The notes under the pieces: generated by a model
Seen by the model: the letters and a program-made list of their open reading frames with translations, nothing else
Database searches by the model: none
Told to the model about the DNA's origin: nothing
In this document: piece after piece, positions 33,111 to 43,087 of the stretch
How the letters are laid out: each line of letters starts with the position of its first letter
How positions within the stretch are numbered: the stretch's first letter is position 1
Position numbers and translations under genes: made by a program
From: an uncultured Lachnospiraceae bacterium
GTDB taxonomy: Bacteria; Bacillota; Clostridia; Lachnospirales; Lachnospiraceae
NCBI GenBank assembly: GCA_902780405.1
Contig: CACZFI010000003.1
Span: 248,001 to 312,000, forward strand
DNA length: 64,000 nt
Reading direction: 5' to 3'

Positions 33111-34814
33111 TTAATATGTCAAGAGGTAGCCGCCTAAAGACAGGCTCTTCACTTGGTTTGTGTCTTTGCTAAAGGAAAATCGAATGTTTGTGACAACCAA
33201 TGTACCGCCGCTGGTCTTCACGTTGTAGGGCAGGATCCTCGGTTCGCTCTCCTTCATCATCTTGTTGACAAGGTCTCTTAAGTCCGCCGTGACGGTGCCG
33301 CCGGAATAGTCGATCGCGAAGGTGGATAGTCCGCTTTCCGTATACACCTCATCCGACTTGGAATATGCGTCAATCTCGTAGAGATACTTCGCGCCTTCAA
33401 TGGGAATGGCCTCCCCATCCGACTTACTGTATGCGCTGGCGTATGACCAGGTCTCCGTATACCCTGTATTGTCGTCAGACCACGGATCATCCACGGATAA
33501 CGTTTCTGCGAGGGTTTCATAGTCCGCGCGGTTTTCCAGATAAGGTCTTCCGTTGATATTGCGGCTTAAGATGCGGTAAGCCCCGCGGGCCTCGCTGTAT
33601 CGTTCCTCCGCAAGTGCCTCCTCAAACCGTGCCTTCTGTGACCGATAAACCGTCCATTCCACGTTTGTAACGGGGCACAGAACCGCAAAAAAGTAGACAA
33701 TGATCGCTGCAAAGATAAGACCTTCGTAGTCCTCGTGCAGCTTCGGTTTCTCCCCGCCGGTGCATTTTCTGATCACAAATACAATCGGTTCCCAGAAAAT
33801 GTAGATCAACTGCGCGATGATAAACCACACGCCGACCACGCGATCCTCCGTTGCGCCGTAATTTAAGATCCTGACACCGACACAGTAGATCTCAAGCAGA
33901 ATAAAGGGCGCATAAATGTATTTCATGTACTTGATGATCTTGTCGTACAGCCCCTCTTCCTTCTCCTTATCCCGGTAGGCATAAGCCGCAGTCCACACGC
34001 AAACCCCGAGGCAAAACAAGGTTGCACAGATCTCGAAGACCTCGTTGCTCGGGAAGTCGCTGATAAAAAGGATCTTCAGCATATAAAGGTAGATCATGGC
34101 CGTCGCCGCAAGGACGATGGGCATCATGGCGTAGCAGATCAATCCTCTGACAAACTTTGTCTTCTCCTGCTCGGACTCCGACAGGCAGATCAGCGCAAAA
34201 GGAAGATAAACAAATCCGCACAGAAGTACCTCGACATATCCGAATACACTCCAGTTGTTGATTCTAAGGATCAATGCGTCAAAGATCCAGACAAGAAGCA
34301 GTGCGCCGATATTCAGGATGAAGAAGATTGCAAAAAATTTGCAGACGGAGATCACCAGGCGTACCATGTACTCCGGAAAGCTTGCGTTGCTTTCCTTCAC
34401 CAGTTGAAAGAGTGCCGTTCCGGCAAGGATCATCAGATACAGACCCGCTCCGGTCGCAAGATAGTAGCCTGTCCGCATCTCACCGGAAGTATAATTGCTT
34501 GCATCGATATCCTTCACTGACAGGATGCTTATCAGCACATCCCACCCAATGGCGATAAAGAGACCGGCCACATAACCGATGAGGAGTTCCGAAAGACTCC
34601 GGTTTTTCGCTTTCCAAATCGTCTCGATATGGAAAGCCGCGACCATCGTCATTCCCAGGATGACAAAGATATCGCTGTCCGAACTTCCCGACTCGTTCCA
34701 GATAATATAGAATACGCTCAGGATCATGCCGATCGCGATGGTGACGGTATAGCGCTTTAGAATCGCCAGATAATCCCGCCGTTGTTCGTCAAAAAAATCT
34801 CTGATCTTGCCCAT
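33111..34814 (-). CDS. DUF4153 multi-pass membrane protein lying between the two fumarase subunit genes
   Basis: A 567-residue protein with about ten to eleven membrane helices spread over residues 20-390. A C-terminal, probably extracytoplasmic, domain of about 160 residues follows (Tyr- and Ser-rich, SYASAYSKSDGEAIPIEGA near 455-475). The layout matches DUF4153 proteins of Firmicutes, which have no established function. AGGAGG precedes the ATG. It is 12 bases after the fumarase alpha stop and 14 before the beta start, so it must be co-transcribed. There is no obvious functional tie to fumarate; insertion into an older fumA-fumB pair is the simplest reading. Confidence 0.82.
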   Translation of the reverse strand: MGKIRDFFDEQRRDYLAILKRYTVTIAIGMILSVFYIIWNESGSSDSDIFVILGMTMVAAFHIETIWKAKNRSLSELLIGYVAGLFIAIGWDVLISILSVKDIDASNYTSGEMRTGYYLATGAGLYLMILAGTALFQLVKESNASFPEYMVRLVISVCKFFAIFFILNIGALLLVWIFDALILRINNWSVFGYVEVLLCGFVYLPFALICLSESEQEKTKFVRGLICYAMMPIVLAATAMIYLYMLKILFISDFPSNEVFEICATLFCLGVCVWTAAYAYRDKEKEEGLYDKIIKYMKYIYAPFILLEIYCVGVRILNYGATEDRVVGVWFIIAQLIYIFWEPIVFVIRKCTGGEKPKLHEDYEGLIFAAIIVYFFAVLCPVTNVEWTVYRSQKARFEEALAEERYSEARGAYRILSRNINGRPYLENRADYETLAETLSVDDPWSDDNTGYTETWSYASAYSKSDGEAIPIEGAKYLYEIDAYSKSDEVYTESGLSTFAIDYSGGTVTADLRDLVNKMMKESEPRILPYNVKTSGGTLVVTNIRFSFSKDTNQVKSLSLGGYLLTY

Positions 34815-34826
34815 AGGTAATCCTCC

Positions 34827-35669
34827 TTAGAGTGTTACGCTCCTGTGTCTGTTCACATGACAGCACATATTGACAGCAAGTGGCATACCCGCAATATGCG
34901 TCGGATAGGTCTCGATCTTCACGGAAAGCGCGGTGGTCTTTCCGCCGAGTCCTCCCGGTCCGATCCCTGTTTGATTGATCAAGTCCAAAATCTCATCTTC
35001 AAGTTTTGCGATGTGCGCATCCGGGTGGCGGGAATCCGCATCTCTTGTGAGTGCCTTTTTCGCAAGTTTTGCCGCAAGTTCAAAGTCACCGCCCAAGCCG
35101 ACGCCGACAAAGAGGGGCGGACAGGCATTCGGGCCGGCATTCTTCACCGCATCGAGCACGGATGCGCGGATGCCTTCCTCTCCGTCCGCAGGCTTTAACA
35201 TGTAAACCTTGCTCATATTCTCGCTTCCGAAGCCCTTGGGTGCGATGGTGATCGTAAGCGCGTCCCCGGGCACGATATCATAGTGGATGATGGCAGGAGT
35301 ATTGTCTCCCGTATTGGTACGAAGCAGGGGATCCGCCACCACGGATTTTCTTAAGTATCCGTCTCTGTAGCCCTGGCGCACACCCTCGTTGATGGCTTCC
35401 GTAAGACCGGCTCCTTCGATGTGAAGATCCTGTCCCACTTCAACAAAGAAGACCGCCATACCCGTATCCTGACAGATGGGAATGCTTTCTTCCTTTGCGA
35501 TTTCCATATTCTCGATCAGCGAATCGAGGATCTTTTTTCCGAGTGCCCCGTCTTCTACCTCCGCAGCATGCCTGATACATGCCTCCATATCCGGCGCCAG
35601 TGCAAGATTCGCCTCTATGCACATCTTCTTCACTGCTTCCGTGATTACGTCTGTATGAATGTTTCTCAT
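34827..35669 (-). CDS. Class I fumarate hydratase, alpha (N-terminal, iron-sulfur) subunit
   Basis: A 280-residue protein. It shows the class I fumarase pattern: KEESIPICQDTGMAVFFVEV (first cluster Cys), LLRTNTGDNTPAIIHYDIVPGD, ITIAPKGFGSENMS, NACPPLFVGVGLGGDFE (second Cys), TGIGPGGLGGKTTALSVKIE and a C-terminal NMCCHVNRHR (third Cys). The cluster is an oxygen-sensitive 4Fe-4S centre, in keeping with an anaerobe. The fumarase reaction joins malate and fumarate in the reductive branch towards succinate. It begins just downstream of a terminator and no clear promoter was seen, so readthrough or a weak promoter inside the hairpin region must drive it. Confidence 0.94.
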   Translation of the reverse strand: MRNIHTDVITEAVKKMCIEANLALAPDMEACIRHAAEVEDGALGKKILDSLIENMEIAKEESIPICQDTGMAVFFVEVGQDLHIEGAGLTEAINEGVRQGYRDGYLRKSVVADPLLRTNTGDNTPAIIHYDIVPGDALTITIAPKGFGSENMSKVYMLKPADGEEGIRASVLDAVKNAGPNACPPLFVGVGLGGDFELAAKLAKKALTRDADSRHPDAHIAKLEDEILDLINQTGIGPGGLGGKTTALSVKIETYPTHIAGMPLAVNMCCHVNRHRSVTL

Positions 35670-35691
35670 GATTACTCCAATCTCTTTCGTG

Positions 35692-35730
35692 AAAAAACAT
35701 CAGGTGACTGCCAAAAGGCAGTCACCTGAT
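35692..35730 (-). terminator. Strong terminator at the end of the gyrBA operon
   Basis: On the minus strand ATCAGGTGACTGCC-TTTT-GGCAGTCACCTGAT, a perfect 14-bp stem, is followed by GTTTTTT. It follows the small membrane protein gene after gyrA. Confidence 0.9.
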
Positions 35731-35742
35731 CCGTCAGCTTCT

Positions 35743-35949
35743 TTAGGTGTCCAGAAAATCGTCCCGGTCTTGAGAGGAGATTCCCTTCTTCTTGTTGATG
35801 ATATAGGATCTGATGGATACCACAATATACGATACAAAAAGCAATACAAAGATGATTCCGATCCAGTATGCGGCTACCCACAGTACATGTGAAAAACTGT
35901 CAATCTTGGTAAGTCCTTCCAGACCCTGCTTTAAGTCTTCACCTGACAT
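35743..35949 (-). CDS. Small single-pass membrane protein after gyrA, unknown function
   Basis: A 68-residue protein. A short soluble N-terminus (MSGEDLKQGLEGLTKIDSFS) is followed by a helix (about 22-48, VLWVAAYWIGIIFVLLFVSY) and a charged tail KKKGISSQDRDDF. GGGAGG lies before the ATG and it starts 17 bases after the gyrA stop, so it is co-transcribed with gyrase. No family recognised. A convincing ribosome site and a terminator right after it argue that it is a real gene. Confidence 0.75.
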   Translation of the reverse strand: MSGEDLKQGLEGLTKIDSFSHVLWVAAYWIGIIFVLLFVSYIVVSIRSYIINKKKGISSQDRDDFLDT

Positions 35950-35966
35950 CCGTTTCGCCTCCCTTT

Positions 35967-38543
35967 TTAGGACTCACTTGAATCCTCTGTTCCTTCTTCT
36001 TCAGGGGCATCGGCCTCAACCTCGCCTCTGTCGTTATCTTCGTCGTTCATCTCTTTTTCCATCTGGATCAAAGACTCCGACTCATCTGCGGACTTGTTTC
36101 TCACTCTCGCAATGCTTGCAACGGTGATATCATGCTCGATATCCATATTGATCAGCTTCACGCCCGTGGTGATACGTCCGAGCATGGAGATATCCTTGCA
36201 AAGCAGTCTGATCACGATACCCTGGTTGGTGATCAACATGATCTCGTTGTCCTCGGTGACATTCTTGACACCGATAACCGGACCGGATTTCTCTGTGATC
36301 TTGTAGCACTTCACACCCTTACCGCCGCGGCGCTGAGGTGTAAATTCGTCGATGGATGTTCTCTTTCCGAGTCCGAGCTCCGATACGATGATCAGCGCCT
36401 CACCCTGGGTATCAAGCTGCATACCCACAACTTCGTCTCCGGGTGATACGTTCATACCGATGACGCCCATCGAGGTACGTCCGGTGCTTCTTACATCCTT
36501 CTCGTTGAATCGGATACACATACCGTGCTTGGTTACAAGCAGGATATCCTTCTTGTTGTTGGTCGCCTTGACCTCGATCAGCTCGTCGCCCTCCTTCAGG
36601 GTGATAGCAGCAAGTCCCGACTTTCTTACATTTGCATACTCCATGATCTTGGTCTTCTTGACCATACCCTTCTTGGTACACATGAAGATGTAACGGCCTT
36701 CGTGGTACTCTCTGATGGGAATCACGGCCGTGATCTGCTCATCCGGCTGCAGCTGTAAGAGGTTCACGATTGCGGTACCTCTCGCTGTTCTTCCGGACTC
36801 GGGGATCTCGTAGGCCTTCAGTCTGTAGCAGCGTCCCTGGTTGGTGAAGAACATGATATAGTGATGCGTCGTCGTCATGAAGATGTCCTCGATGAAGTCA
36901 TCCTCGATGGTCTGCATACCCTTGATGCCCTTACCGCCACGGTTCTGGCTCTTGAAGTTGTTGATGGTCATACGCTTCACATAACCGAGTTTGGTCATGG
37001 CGATCACGATGTTCTCCTTCGGGATCAGATCCTCCACGGTGATATCGTCGTCGATATCGATACCGATGGATGTTCTTCTCTCATCGCCGAACTTGGCTGC
37101 GATGATCATGATTTCTTCCTTGATCACGCCGAGAAGCTTCTTCTCGTCGGCAAGGATTGCACGCAGCTCTGCGATACGTGCCATCAACTCCTGATACTCG
37201 TTCTCGAGACGGTCTCTTTCCAAACCGGTGAGTGCACGGAGACGCATGTCGACGATGGCCTGCGCCTGTACATCCGTAAGACCGAACTCCTGCATGAGGC
37301 CGAGCTTGGCATCCGCTACGGACTTGGATCCTCTGATGATCTCGATCACGCGGTCAATATTGTCTAACGCGATCAACAATCCCTCTAAGATATGTGCTCG
37401 TTCCTCTGCTTTATTTAATTCAAACTTGGTTCTTCTTGTAACAACCTCTTCCTGATGCTTCAGGTAGTATCCGAGCATCTCGGCGAGATTTAAGATTCTC
37501 GGCTGCTGATCGACTAACGCAAGCATGATCACGCCGAAGGTATCCTGCATCTGGGTGTGCTTGTAGAGCTGGTTCATGATGATGTTGGCATTCACATCCT
37601 TACGCAGCTCGATGACTACGCGCATACCCTCTCTGGAGGACTCGTCACGAAGCGCCGTGATACCGTCGATCTTCTTCTCTTTTACGAGTTCTGCGATCTT
37701 GGCGATCAGATTTGCCTTGTTCACCATGTAGGGAAGCTCGGTCACAACGATACGCTGCTTGCCGCCCGACATAGGCTCGATCTCCGATACGGCACGAACC
37801 TTGATCTTGCCGCGTCCGGTTCTGTATGCTTCGTTGATGCCGGAAGTTCCGAGGATCTGTGCGCCCGTAGGGAAATCCGGTCCTTTTACGATCTCCATCA
37901 GTTCTTCGATGGAAGTCTCTCTGTCTTCATTCACACGATTGTCAATGATCTTCACAACCGCATCGATCACCTCGCGCAGATTGTGAGGCGGGATGTTGGT
38001 AGCCATACCAACCGCGATACCGGTGGTACCGTTTACGAGGAGGTTGGGGTAACGGCTGGGAAGAACCACAGGCTCGCTCTCCGTCTCATCGAAGTTCGGT
38101 ACAAAATCCACCGTATCCTTGTTCATGTCGGCAACCATCTCCATGGAAATCTTGGAGAGTCTTGCCTCTGTGTATCGCATAGCTGCCGCGGAGTCACCGT
38201 CCACGGAACCGAAGTTTCCGTGACCGTCCACCAGCGTATATCTTGTATTCCAATCCTGGGCCAGCTTTACTAAGGCCTCGTAAATGGAACTGTCACCGTG
38301 GGGATGGTACTTACCCATCGTATCACCGACGATACGGGCACATTTTCTGTGCGGCTTATCGGGTGTATTTGAAAGTTCTACCATGGAGTGGAGGATACGA
38401 CGCTGCACCGGCTTCAAACCGTCTCTGACATCCGGCAGTGCACGGGCGGCGATAACGCTCATGGCATAGTCTATATATGATTCCTCCATCGTCTTTTTAA
38501 GGTCGACTTCATGGATTTTGTCAAAGATATTACTATCGTCCAT
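35967..38543 (-). CDS. gyrA: DNA gyrase subunit A
   Basis: An 858-residue topoisomerase II subunit that cuts and rejoins DNA so that gyrase can add negative supercoils. The N-terminal breakage domain has the catalytic Tyr124 in [10 protein letters not shown] and the quinolone-determining stretch [16 protein letters not shown] with Ser85 and Glu89, the usual susceptible residues. The C-terminal half has repeated beta-pinwheel blades (for example [20 protein letters not shown] and [13 protein letters not shown], the GyrA box). An acidic tail of about 40 residues ends the protein. It lies 12 bases after gyrB in the classic origin order. Confidence 0.98.
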   Translation of the reverse strand: MDDSNIFDKIHEVDLKKTMEESYIDYAMSVIAARALPDVRDGLKPVQRRILHSMVELSNTPDKPHRKCARIVGDTMGKYHPHGDSSIYEALVKLAQDWNTRYTLVDGHGNFGSVDGDSAAAMRYTEARLSKISMEMVADMNKDTVDFVPNFDETESEPVVLPSRYPNLLVNGTTGIAVGMATNIPPHNLREVIDAVVKIIDNRVNEDRETSIEELMEIVKGPDFPTGAQILGTSGINEAYRTGRGKIKVRAVSEIEPMSGGKQRIVVTELPYMVNKANLIAKIAELVKEKKIDGITALRDESSREGMRVVIELRKDVNANIIMNQLYKHTQMQDTFGVIMLALVDQQPRILNLAEMLGYYLKHQEEVVTRRTKFELNKAEERAHILEGLLIALDNIDRVIEIIRGSKSVADAKLGLMQEFGLTDVQAQAIVDMRLRALTGLERDRLENEYQELMARIAELRAILADEKKLLGVIKEEIMIIAAKFGDERRTSIGIDIDDDITVEDLIPKENIVIAMTKLGYVKRMTINNFKSQNRGGKGIKGMQTIEDDFIEDIFMTTTHHYIMFFTNQGRCYRLKAYEIPESGRTARGTAIVNLLQLQPDEQITAVIPIREYHEGRYIFMCTKKGMVKKTKIMEYANVRKSGLAAITLKEGDELIEVKATNNKKDILLVTKHGMCIRFNEKDVRSTGRTSMGVIGMNVSPGDEVVGMQLDTQGEALIIVSELGLGKRTSIDEFTPQRRGGKGVKCYKITEKSGPVIGVKNVTEDNEIMLITNQGIVIRLLCKDISMLGRITTGVKLINMDIEHDITVASIARVRNKSADESESLIQMEKEMNDEDNDRGEVEADAPEEEGTEDSSES

Positions 38544-38555
38544 TTTCTACCTCCC

Positions 38556-40478
38556 TTAGATATCCAGGTTCTTAACGAATTTTGCGTTCTGCTCGATGAA
38601 CTCACGTCTCGGCTCGACTCTCTCGCCCATCAGAGTATCGAAGGTCATATCAAGCTCGGATTCGCTTTCCTCATCGATGGATACGCGAAGCAAAACTCTC
38701 TTCTCGGGATCCATGGTGGTATCCCACAACTGCTCGGCATCCATCTCTCCAAGACCCTTGTAACGCTGGATCTTGTTGTTCTGATCTCTGCCGACTTCCT
38801 CTATGATCTTGGCAAGCTCATCATCGCTGTAGGCATACCAGATCTTCTTGTTCTTCTCAAGCTTGTAAAGAGGGGGCTGTGCAAGGTACACATGTCCCTG
38901 ACGGATGAGCTCCGGCATAAAGCGGAAGAAGAAGGTGAGCATCAACGTTGCGATATGCGCACCGTCGACGTCGGCATCCGTCATGATAATGATCTTGTCA
39001 TAGCGAAGCTTCTCGATGTTGAAGTTATCCTTGATGCCGGTACCGAAAGCCGTGATCATCGCCTGGATCTCTTTGTTGCCTAAAATCTTGTCGATTCTGG
39101 CTTTCTCGACATTCAGGATCTTACCGCGGAGGGGCAGGATTGCCTGGGTTGCACGGGAGCGCGCCGTCTTGGCGGAACCACCCGCGGAATCACCCTCTAC
39201 GATATAGATCTCGCAGTTCTTCGGATCCGTATCCGAACAATCCGCAAGCTTACCGGGAAGTGCCATATTGCTCTCAAGGGTGGACTTTCTTGCCACATCC
39301 CTTGCTTTTCTCGCTGCCATTCTTGCACGCTGTGCCACTACCGCCTTGCCGACGATAGCCTTCGCTACCTGGGGATTCTGCTCCAGGAAGTAGGTGAGTT
39401 TCTCGGATACAAGGCTTTCCACTGCGGTTCTTGCCTCTGCATTTCCGAGTTTCTGCTTCGTCTGTCCCTCAAACTGCGGCTCGGGGATCTTGATGGAAAC
39501 GATTGCTGTAAGTCCCTCACGAAGATCGTCTCCGGAGAGATTCTCCTCCTTCTCGCGAAGCAGTTTGTTGGAACGCGCGTAGTCGTTGAAAATCTTGGTG
39601 ATGGCAGACTTAAATCCCGTCAAATGCATACCGCCTTCCGGGGTATTGATGTTGTTAACGAAGCTTAAGGTTGCCTCATTGTAGGAGTCGTTGTGCTGCA
39701 TAGCGACTTCCACATAAATATCATCCTTCATACCCTCACAATAGATGACCTTATCATACAGGACATTCTTGTGACGATTGATGTATTTTACAAATTCGTT
39801 GATACCGCCCTCGTAGTGGAATTCCTCTCTCTTTAATTCTTCGGATCTCTTATCCTCAAGGCAGATACGAAGTCCCTTGGTAAGAAATGCCATCTCACGG
39901 AGTCTTCTTCGGAGGACATCATAATCAAAAATGACGTCATCAAAGATCGTATCATCCGGCATAAATGTAACCTTGGTGCCGGTGTGTTCGGACTTGCCGA
40001 CCTCTTTTAACTTGTATACGACATGTCCTCTCTCGTAGCGCTGTCTGTATACCTTTCCGTCACGGGAGATTTCAACCTCCAGCCAGTTGGAAAGTGCGTT
40101 TACAACGGAGGCGCCTACGCCGTGAAGTCCGCCGGATACCTTATATCCTCCACCGCCGAACTTACCGCCGGCATGCAGAATCGTGAAGACAACCTCTACC
40201 GCAGGAATGCCTGCTTTTTCGTGTATTCCTGTGGGAATACCACGTCCGTTATCGATAACCGTTATGGAATTATCTCCGTTGATGTATACCTCGATGTGGT
40301 CGCAGAATCCGGCAAGTGCCTCATCCACGGCGTTGTCCACGATCTCGTAAACCAGGTGATGAAGGCCTCTTGTCGAAGTACTTCCGATGTACATACCGGG
40401 TCTCTTTCTGACAGCCTCCAAACCTTCCAAAATTTGGATCTGATCTGCTCCGTAATCCTGAACTGTGTTTTCGGACAT
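38556..40478 (-). CDS. gyrB: DNA gyrase subunit B
   Basis: A 640-residue ATPase subunit of gyrase. The GHKL ATP-binding domain has [22 protein letters not shown] and [15 protein letters not shown]. The transducer domain follows, and the TOPRIM domain has [16 protein letters not shown] and [16 protein letters not shown], which hold the magnesium needed for DNA cleavage. The C-terminus [17 protein letters not shown] is intact. It starts after AGGAGG, 12 bases downstream of recF. Confidence 0.98.
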   Translation of the reverse strand: MSENTVQDYGADQIQILEGLEAVRKRPGMYIGSTSTRGLHHLVYEIVDNAVDEALAGFCDHIEVYINGDNSITVIDNGRGIPTGIHEKAGIPAVEVVFTILHAGGKFGGGGYKVSGGLHGVGASVVNALSNWLEVEISRDGKVYRQRYERGHVVYKLKEVGKSEHTGTKVTFMPDDTIFDDVIFDYDVLRRRLREMAFLTKGLRICLEDKRSEELKREEFHYEGGINEFVKYINRHKNVLYDKVIYCEGMKDDIYVEVAMQHNDSYNEATLSFVNNINTPEGGMHLTGFKSAITKIFNDYARSNKLLREKEENLSGDDLREGLTAIVSIKIPEPQFEGQTKQKLGNAEARTAVESLVSEKLTYFLEQNPQVAKAIVGKAVVAQRARMAARKARDVARKSTLESNMALPGKLADCSDTDPKNCEIYIVEGDSAGGSAKTARSRATQAILPLRGKILNVEKARIDKILGNKEIQAMITAFGTGIKDNFNIEKLRYDKIIIMTDADVDGAHIATLMLTFFFRFMPELIRQGHVYLAQPPLYKLEKNKKIWYAYSDDELAKIIEEVGRDQNNKIQRYKGLGEMDAEQLWDTTMDPEKRVLLRVSIDEESESELDMTFDTLMGERVEPRREFIEQNAKFVKNLDI

Positions 40479-40490
40479 ATTTCCTCCTAA

Positions 40491-41585
40491 CTAGAACAAT
40501 GCGTTTTCTATGTCTATTGTTCCGGAACGTACTCTGTAGATACGATCTACAGACAGACGCTCCTTGATAAAATCATCATACCCTGTACAGGTAATGATTG
40601 TCTGCGTATCTTTGATGGATGCAAGAAGTGCATCCCTTCTTCCCGCGTCAAGCTCGGACATCACATCGTCAAGCAGCAGTACCGGCTCCTCGTCGATGGT
40701 CCTTCTTACCAGCTCGATCTCGGCAAGTTTCAGGGATAAAGCCACGGTTCTTTGCTGTCCCTGTGATCCGTATTTTTTGACATCCATATCATCAATGACA
40801 AATTCCATATCGTCCCTATGCGGTCCGATCTGTGTAGTCTGATAACGGATATCCGAATCTCTTTTCTCATCAAGCTCTGTTTCGTAAGTGTCTGGATCCG
40901 CGCTTTTTACATAGCGTACTTTGAGATTTTCCTTACCTTCCGTGAGTTTTCCGTGAATATCCGGAAGGATTTCGTTGAGCAGCGAGATGAATTTTTCTCT
41001 TTCTTTGATCACCTTTTTGCCGTATTCCGTAAGCTGCATATCCCATACGGGCAGGGTGTCAAGCTGCTTGCTGTTATATGAAATCTGCTTCAGCAGATTG
41101 TTTCGCTGATATAAAACTTTGTTGTATCCCGAAAGATCACTGTAGTAGATCCTGCTTAACTGACACAGTTCCATATCCATGAATCTGCGTCGGTCCGAAG
41201 GACCGTTCTTGATGATGGAAAGATCCTCGGGTGAAAACAGGATAATGTGCATGAGTCCGAAGAGATCCGCACTTTTCCTAAGGGGTACCATATCCACGGC
41301 AATCCCCTTGCTCTTTTGTTTTCTAAGATGCATATCAATGCGATGGGAGATATCGTTTCGCACGATCTGTCCCCTGATATGACCTTCATCCTCACCGAAG
41401 GAGATGATCTCCTTATCGTGATTGCCCCTGTGAGACTTGGTTGTGGCAAGCATGTAAATTGCCTCTAAGACATTGGTCTTTCCCTGGGCATTGTCTCCGT
41501 AGAGGATGTTGATACCCTTTGAAAAACCGATCTCCGCCGTCTCATAATTTCTGAAGTGGTTGAGTGCCAGATTCTCTATGTACAT
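40491..41585 (-). CDS. recF: DNA replication and repair protein RecF
   Basis: A 364-residue SMC-like ATPase that loads RecA at single-strand gaps with RecO and RecR. Walker A is YGDNAQGKTNVLEAIYML near the N-terminus, the signature is YGSQGQQRTVALSLKLAE and Walker B is PVLLLDDVMSELDAGRR. It starts two bases after the S4-domain gene stop, in the conserved dnaN-yaaA-recF-gyrB series. Confidence 0.97.
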   Translation of the reverse strand: MYIENLALNHFRNYETAEIGFSKGINILYGDNAQGKTNVLEAIYMLATTKSHRGNHDKEIISFGEDEGHIRGQIVRNDISHRIDMHLRKQKSKGIAVDMVPLRKSADLFGLMHIILFSPEDLSIIKNGPSDRRRFMDMELCQLSRIYYSDLSGYNKVLYQRNNLLKQISYNSKQLDTLPVWDMQLTEYGKKVIKEREKFISLLNEILPDIHGKLTEGKENLKVRYVKSADPDTYETELDEKRDSDIRYQTTQIGPHRDDMEFVIDDMDVKKYGSQGQQRTVALSLKLAEIELVRRTIDEEPVLLLDDVMSELDAGRRDALLASIKDTQTIITCTGYDDFIKERLSVDRIYRVRSGTIDIENALF

Positions 41586-41587
41586 AC

Positions 41588-41803
41588 CTATCTCTGGATG
41601 CTGATTTTATCATCGTCGAATTCAACTTCGTCGCCGTCGTAGAGTTTTCTTCCTCTTCTGGTTTCAATCTCTCCGTTCACCACCACAAGTCCCTGTGTGA
41701 TGACATCCTTGGCATCGACGCCGCTGTCTACAAGACCTGTTGCCTTTAAGGCCTGGCCCAGCTTGATGAATTCTTCGCCTTCTCTGATCTTTAAAATATG
41801 CAT
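41588..41803 (-). CDS. yaaA: S4-domain RNA-binding protein YaaA/YlxQ-like, between dnaN and recF
   Basis: A 71-residue protein made of one S4 RNA-binding domain: FIKLGQALKATGLVDSGVDA, then QGLVVVNGEIETRRGRKLYD. In many Firmicutes this small gene lies between dnaN and recF. Its relatives bind structured RNA and have been linked to ribosome assembly; the exact role is uncertain. Gaps are nine bases to dnaN and two to recF. Confidence 0.93.
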   Translation of the reverse strand: MHILKIREGEEFIKLGQALKATGLVDSGVDAKDVITQGLVVVNGEIETRRGRKLYDGDEVEFDDDKISIQR

Positions 41804-41812
41804 AGACTTTTC

Positions 41813-42928
41813 CTAATATGCTCCCGCGTTGATATTCACCGGAGATACCACATATACATACTTTCCTTCGTCATCCTTGATGATACAGGGTGACTTGGAA
41901 TCCTTCATGTAAAGTTTGATCTCCTCATCTTCGATGACACGCATGATGTCCATTAAGAAATGAGGATTAAATCCGATAATGATCTCTTTGCCCTGCTTGG
42001 CAATCTCTAATTCTTCATTCATGGATCCCATCATGGTATCACACTTCAAGTACATGGTGTTGTCATCCTTGGCTGACATGATAATGGGCTTCTTGTCAGA
42101 CTCCTTGATCAGAAGAGACGCTCTGTCGATACAGTCAAGCAGCTCTTTGTTGCGGCAGGTGATCACTGTTTCGTGTGTGATGTTGAACATCTGCGCAATA
42201 TTGAAATAATCTCCTTCGATCAGTCTGCTGACTACCAGTGTATTCTCAAACTCGAAGAGAATGTGTCTGTCCGTGAAGTAGATCACTACCTGATCGTCCA
42301 CGCCTCCGCTGATGATCTTCGAAAGATCCGTCAGAGTCTTTCCGGGCACGATCGCCTTGATTTCCTCCGTGCTGTCGTTGATCTTGACATTGCGAAGGGA
42401 AATTCTGAATCCGTCCAATGATATGACAGTAAGCATGCCGTCCTTCACCTGGAAGAGTTCACCTGTCATCATACGGTTGTTTTCATTGTCCGAAATTGAG
42501 AAGATGGTCTCTCTGATAATCTCTCTTAAAGTAAACTGTGATACCGTGATGCTCTTTTCTTTTTCAATTTCGGGAAGCTCCGTGAAATCATCACCGGATC
42601 TGGAGGCGATGGTGAACTTCGACTTCTCGCAGCGAATGATGGTCTTGTAATCGGATGTGGTCTCGATGTAGATCTCGCTGTCCGGCATCTTTCTTACAAT
42701 ATCCATAAAGATCTTGGCTTCGATCGCGATACGACCCATCTCGATGACTTCACCCTCTAAGACGGTTTCAATACCGAGCTCTAAGTCGTTGGCAACAAGC
42801 TTGATGCTGTCTGCATAGACCTCTATCATGATACATTCCAAAATCGGCATGTTGGTTTTGGATGATACTGCTTTTGATGCAATGCTTAATGCTGACTGAA
42901 GATTGGATTTCAGACACTTGATCTTCAT
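41813..42928 (-). CDS. dnaN: DNA polymerase III sliding clamp, beta subunit
   Basis: A 371-residue protein that forms the dimeric ring clamp of the replicase. Three repeated clamp domains are apparent; the start MKIKCLKSNLQSALSIASKA and the end IKDDEGKYVYVVSPVNI fit the family. AAAGGAG precedes the ATG. The 159 bases between dnaA and dnaN carry a DnaA box, consistent with control by DnaA. Confidence 0.97.
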   Translation of the reverse strand: MKIKCLKSNLQSALSIASKAVSSKTNMPILECIMIEVYADSIKLVANDLELGIETVLEGEVIEMGRIAIEAKIFMDIVRKMPDSEIYIETTSDYKTIIRCEKSKFTIASRSGDDFTELPEIEKEKSITVSQFTLREIIRETIFSISDNENNRMMTGELFQVKDGMLTVISLDGFRISLRNVKINDSTEEIKAIVPGKTLTDLSKIISGGVDDQVVIYFTDRHILFEFENTLVVSRLIEGDYFNIAQMFNITHETVITCRNKELLDCIDRASLLIKESDKKPIIMSAKDDNTMYLKCDTMMGSMNEELEIAKQGKEIIIGFNPHFLMDIMRVIEDEEIKLYMKDSKSPCIIKDDEGKYVYVVSPVNINAGAY

Positions 42929-43002
42929 GGAGTTCTCCTTTCGCGCACAGAGCTTTTAAATAATAAATATATCAGTAGTTATAGTAGTAGGGGCTGTGGA
43001 TT

Positions 43003-43011
43003 TGTGAATAA
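43003..43011 (-). promoter_or_regulatory. DnaA box in the dnaA-dnaN gap
   Basis: TTATTCACA on the minus strand, a perfect TTATNCACA match, in a 159-base AT-rich spacer upstream of dnaN. TGTGGA sits just beside it as a partial second box. Confidence 0.75.
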
Positions 43012-43087
43012 GTGGTCCAAAGCCTTGATTTACCTGACATTCTAATTGGTTAAACTTTTGTGGTAAGTCCAAAAAGTTATGTTCAAA

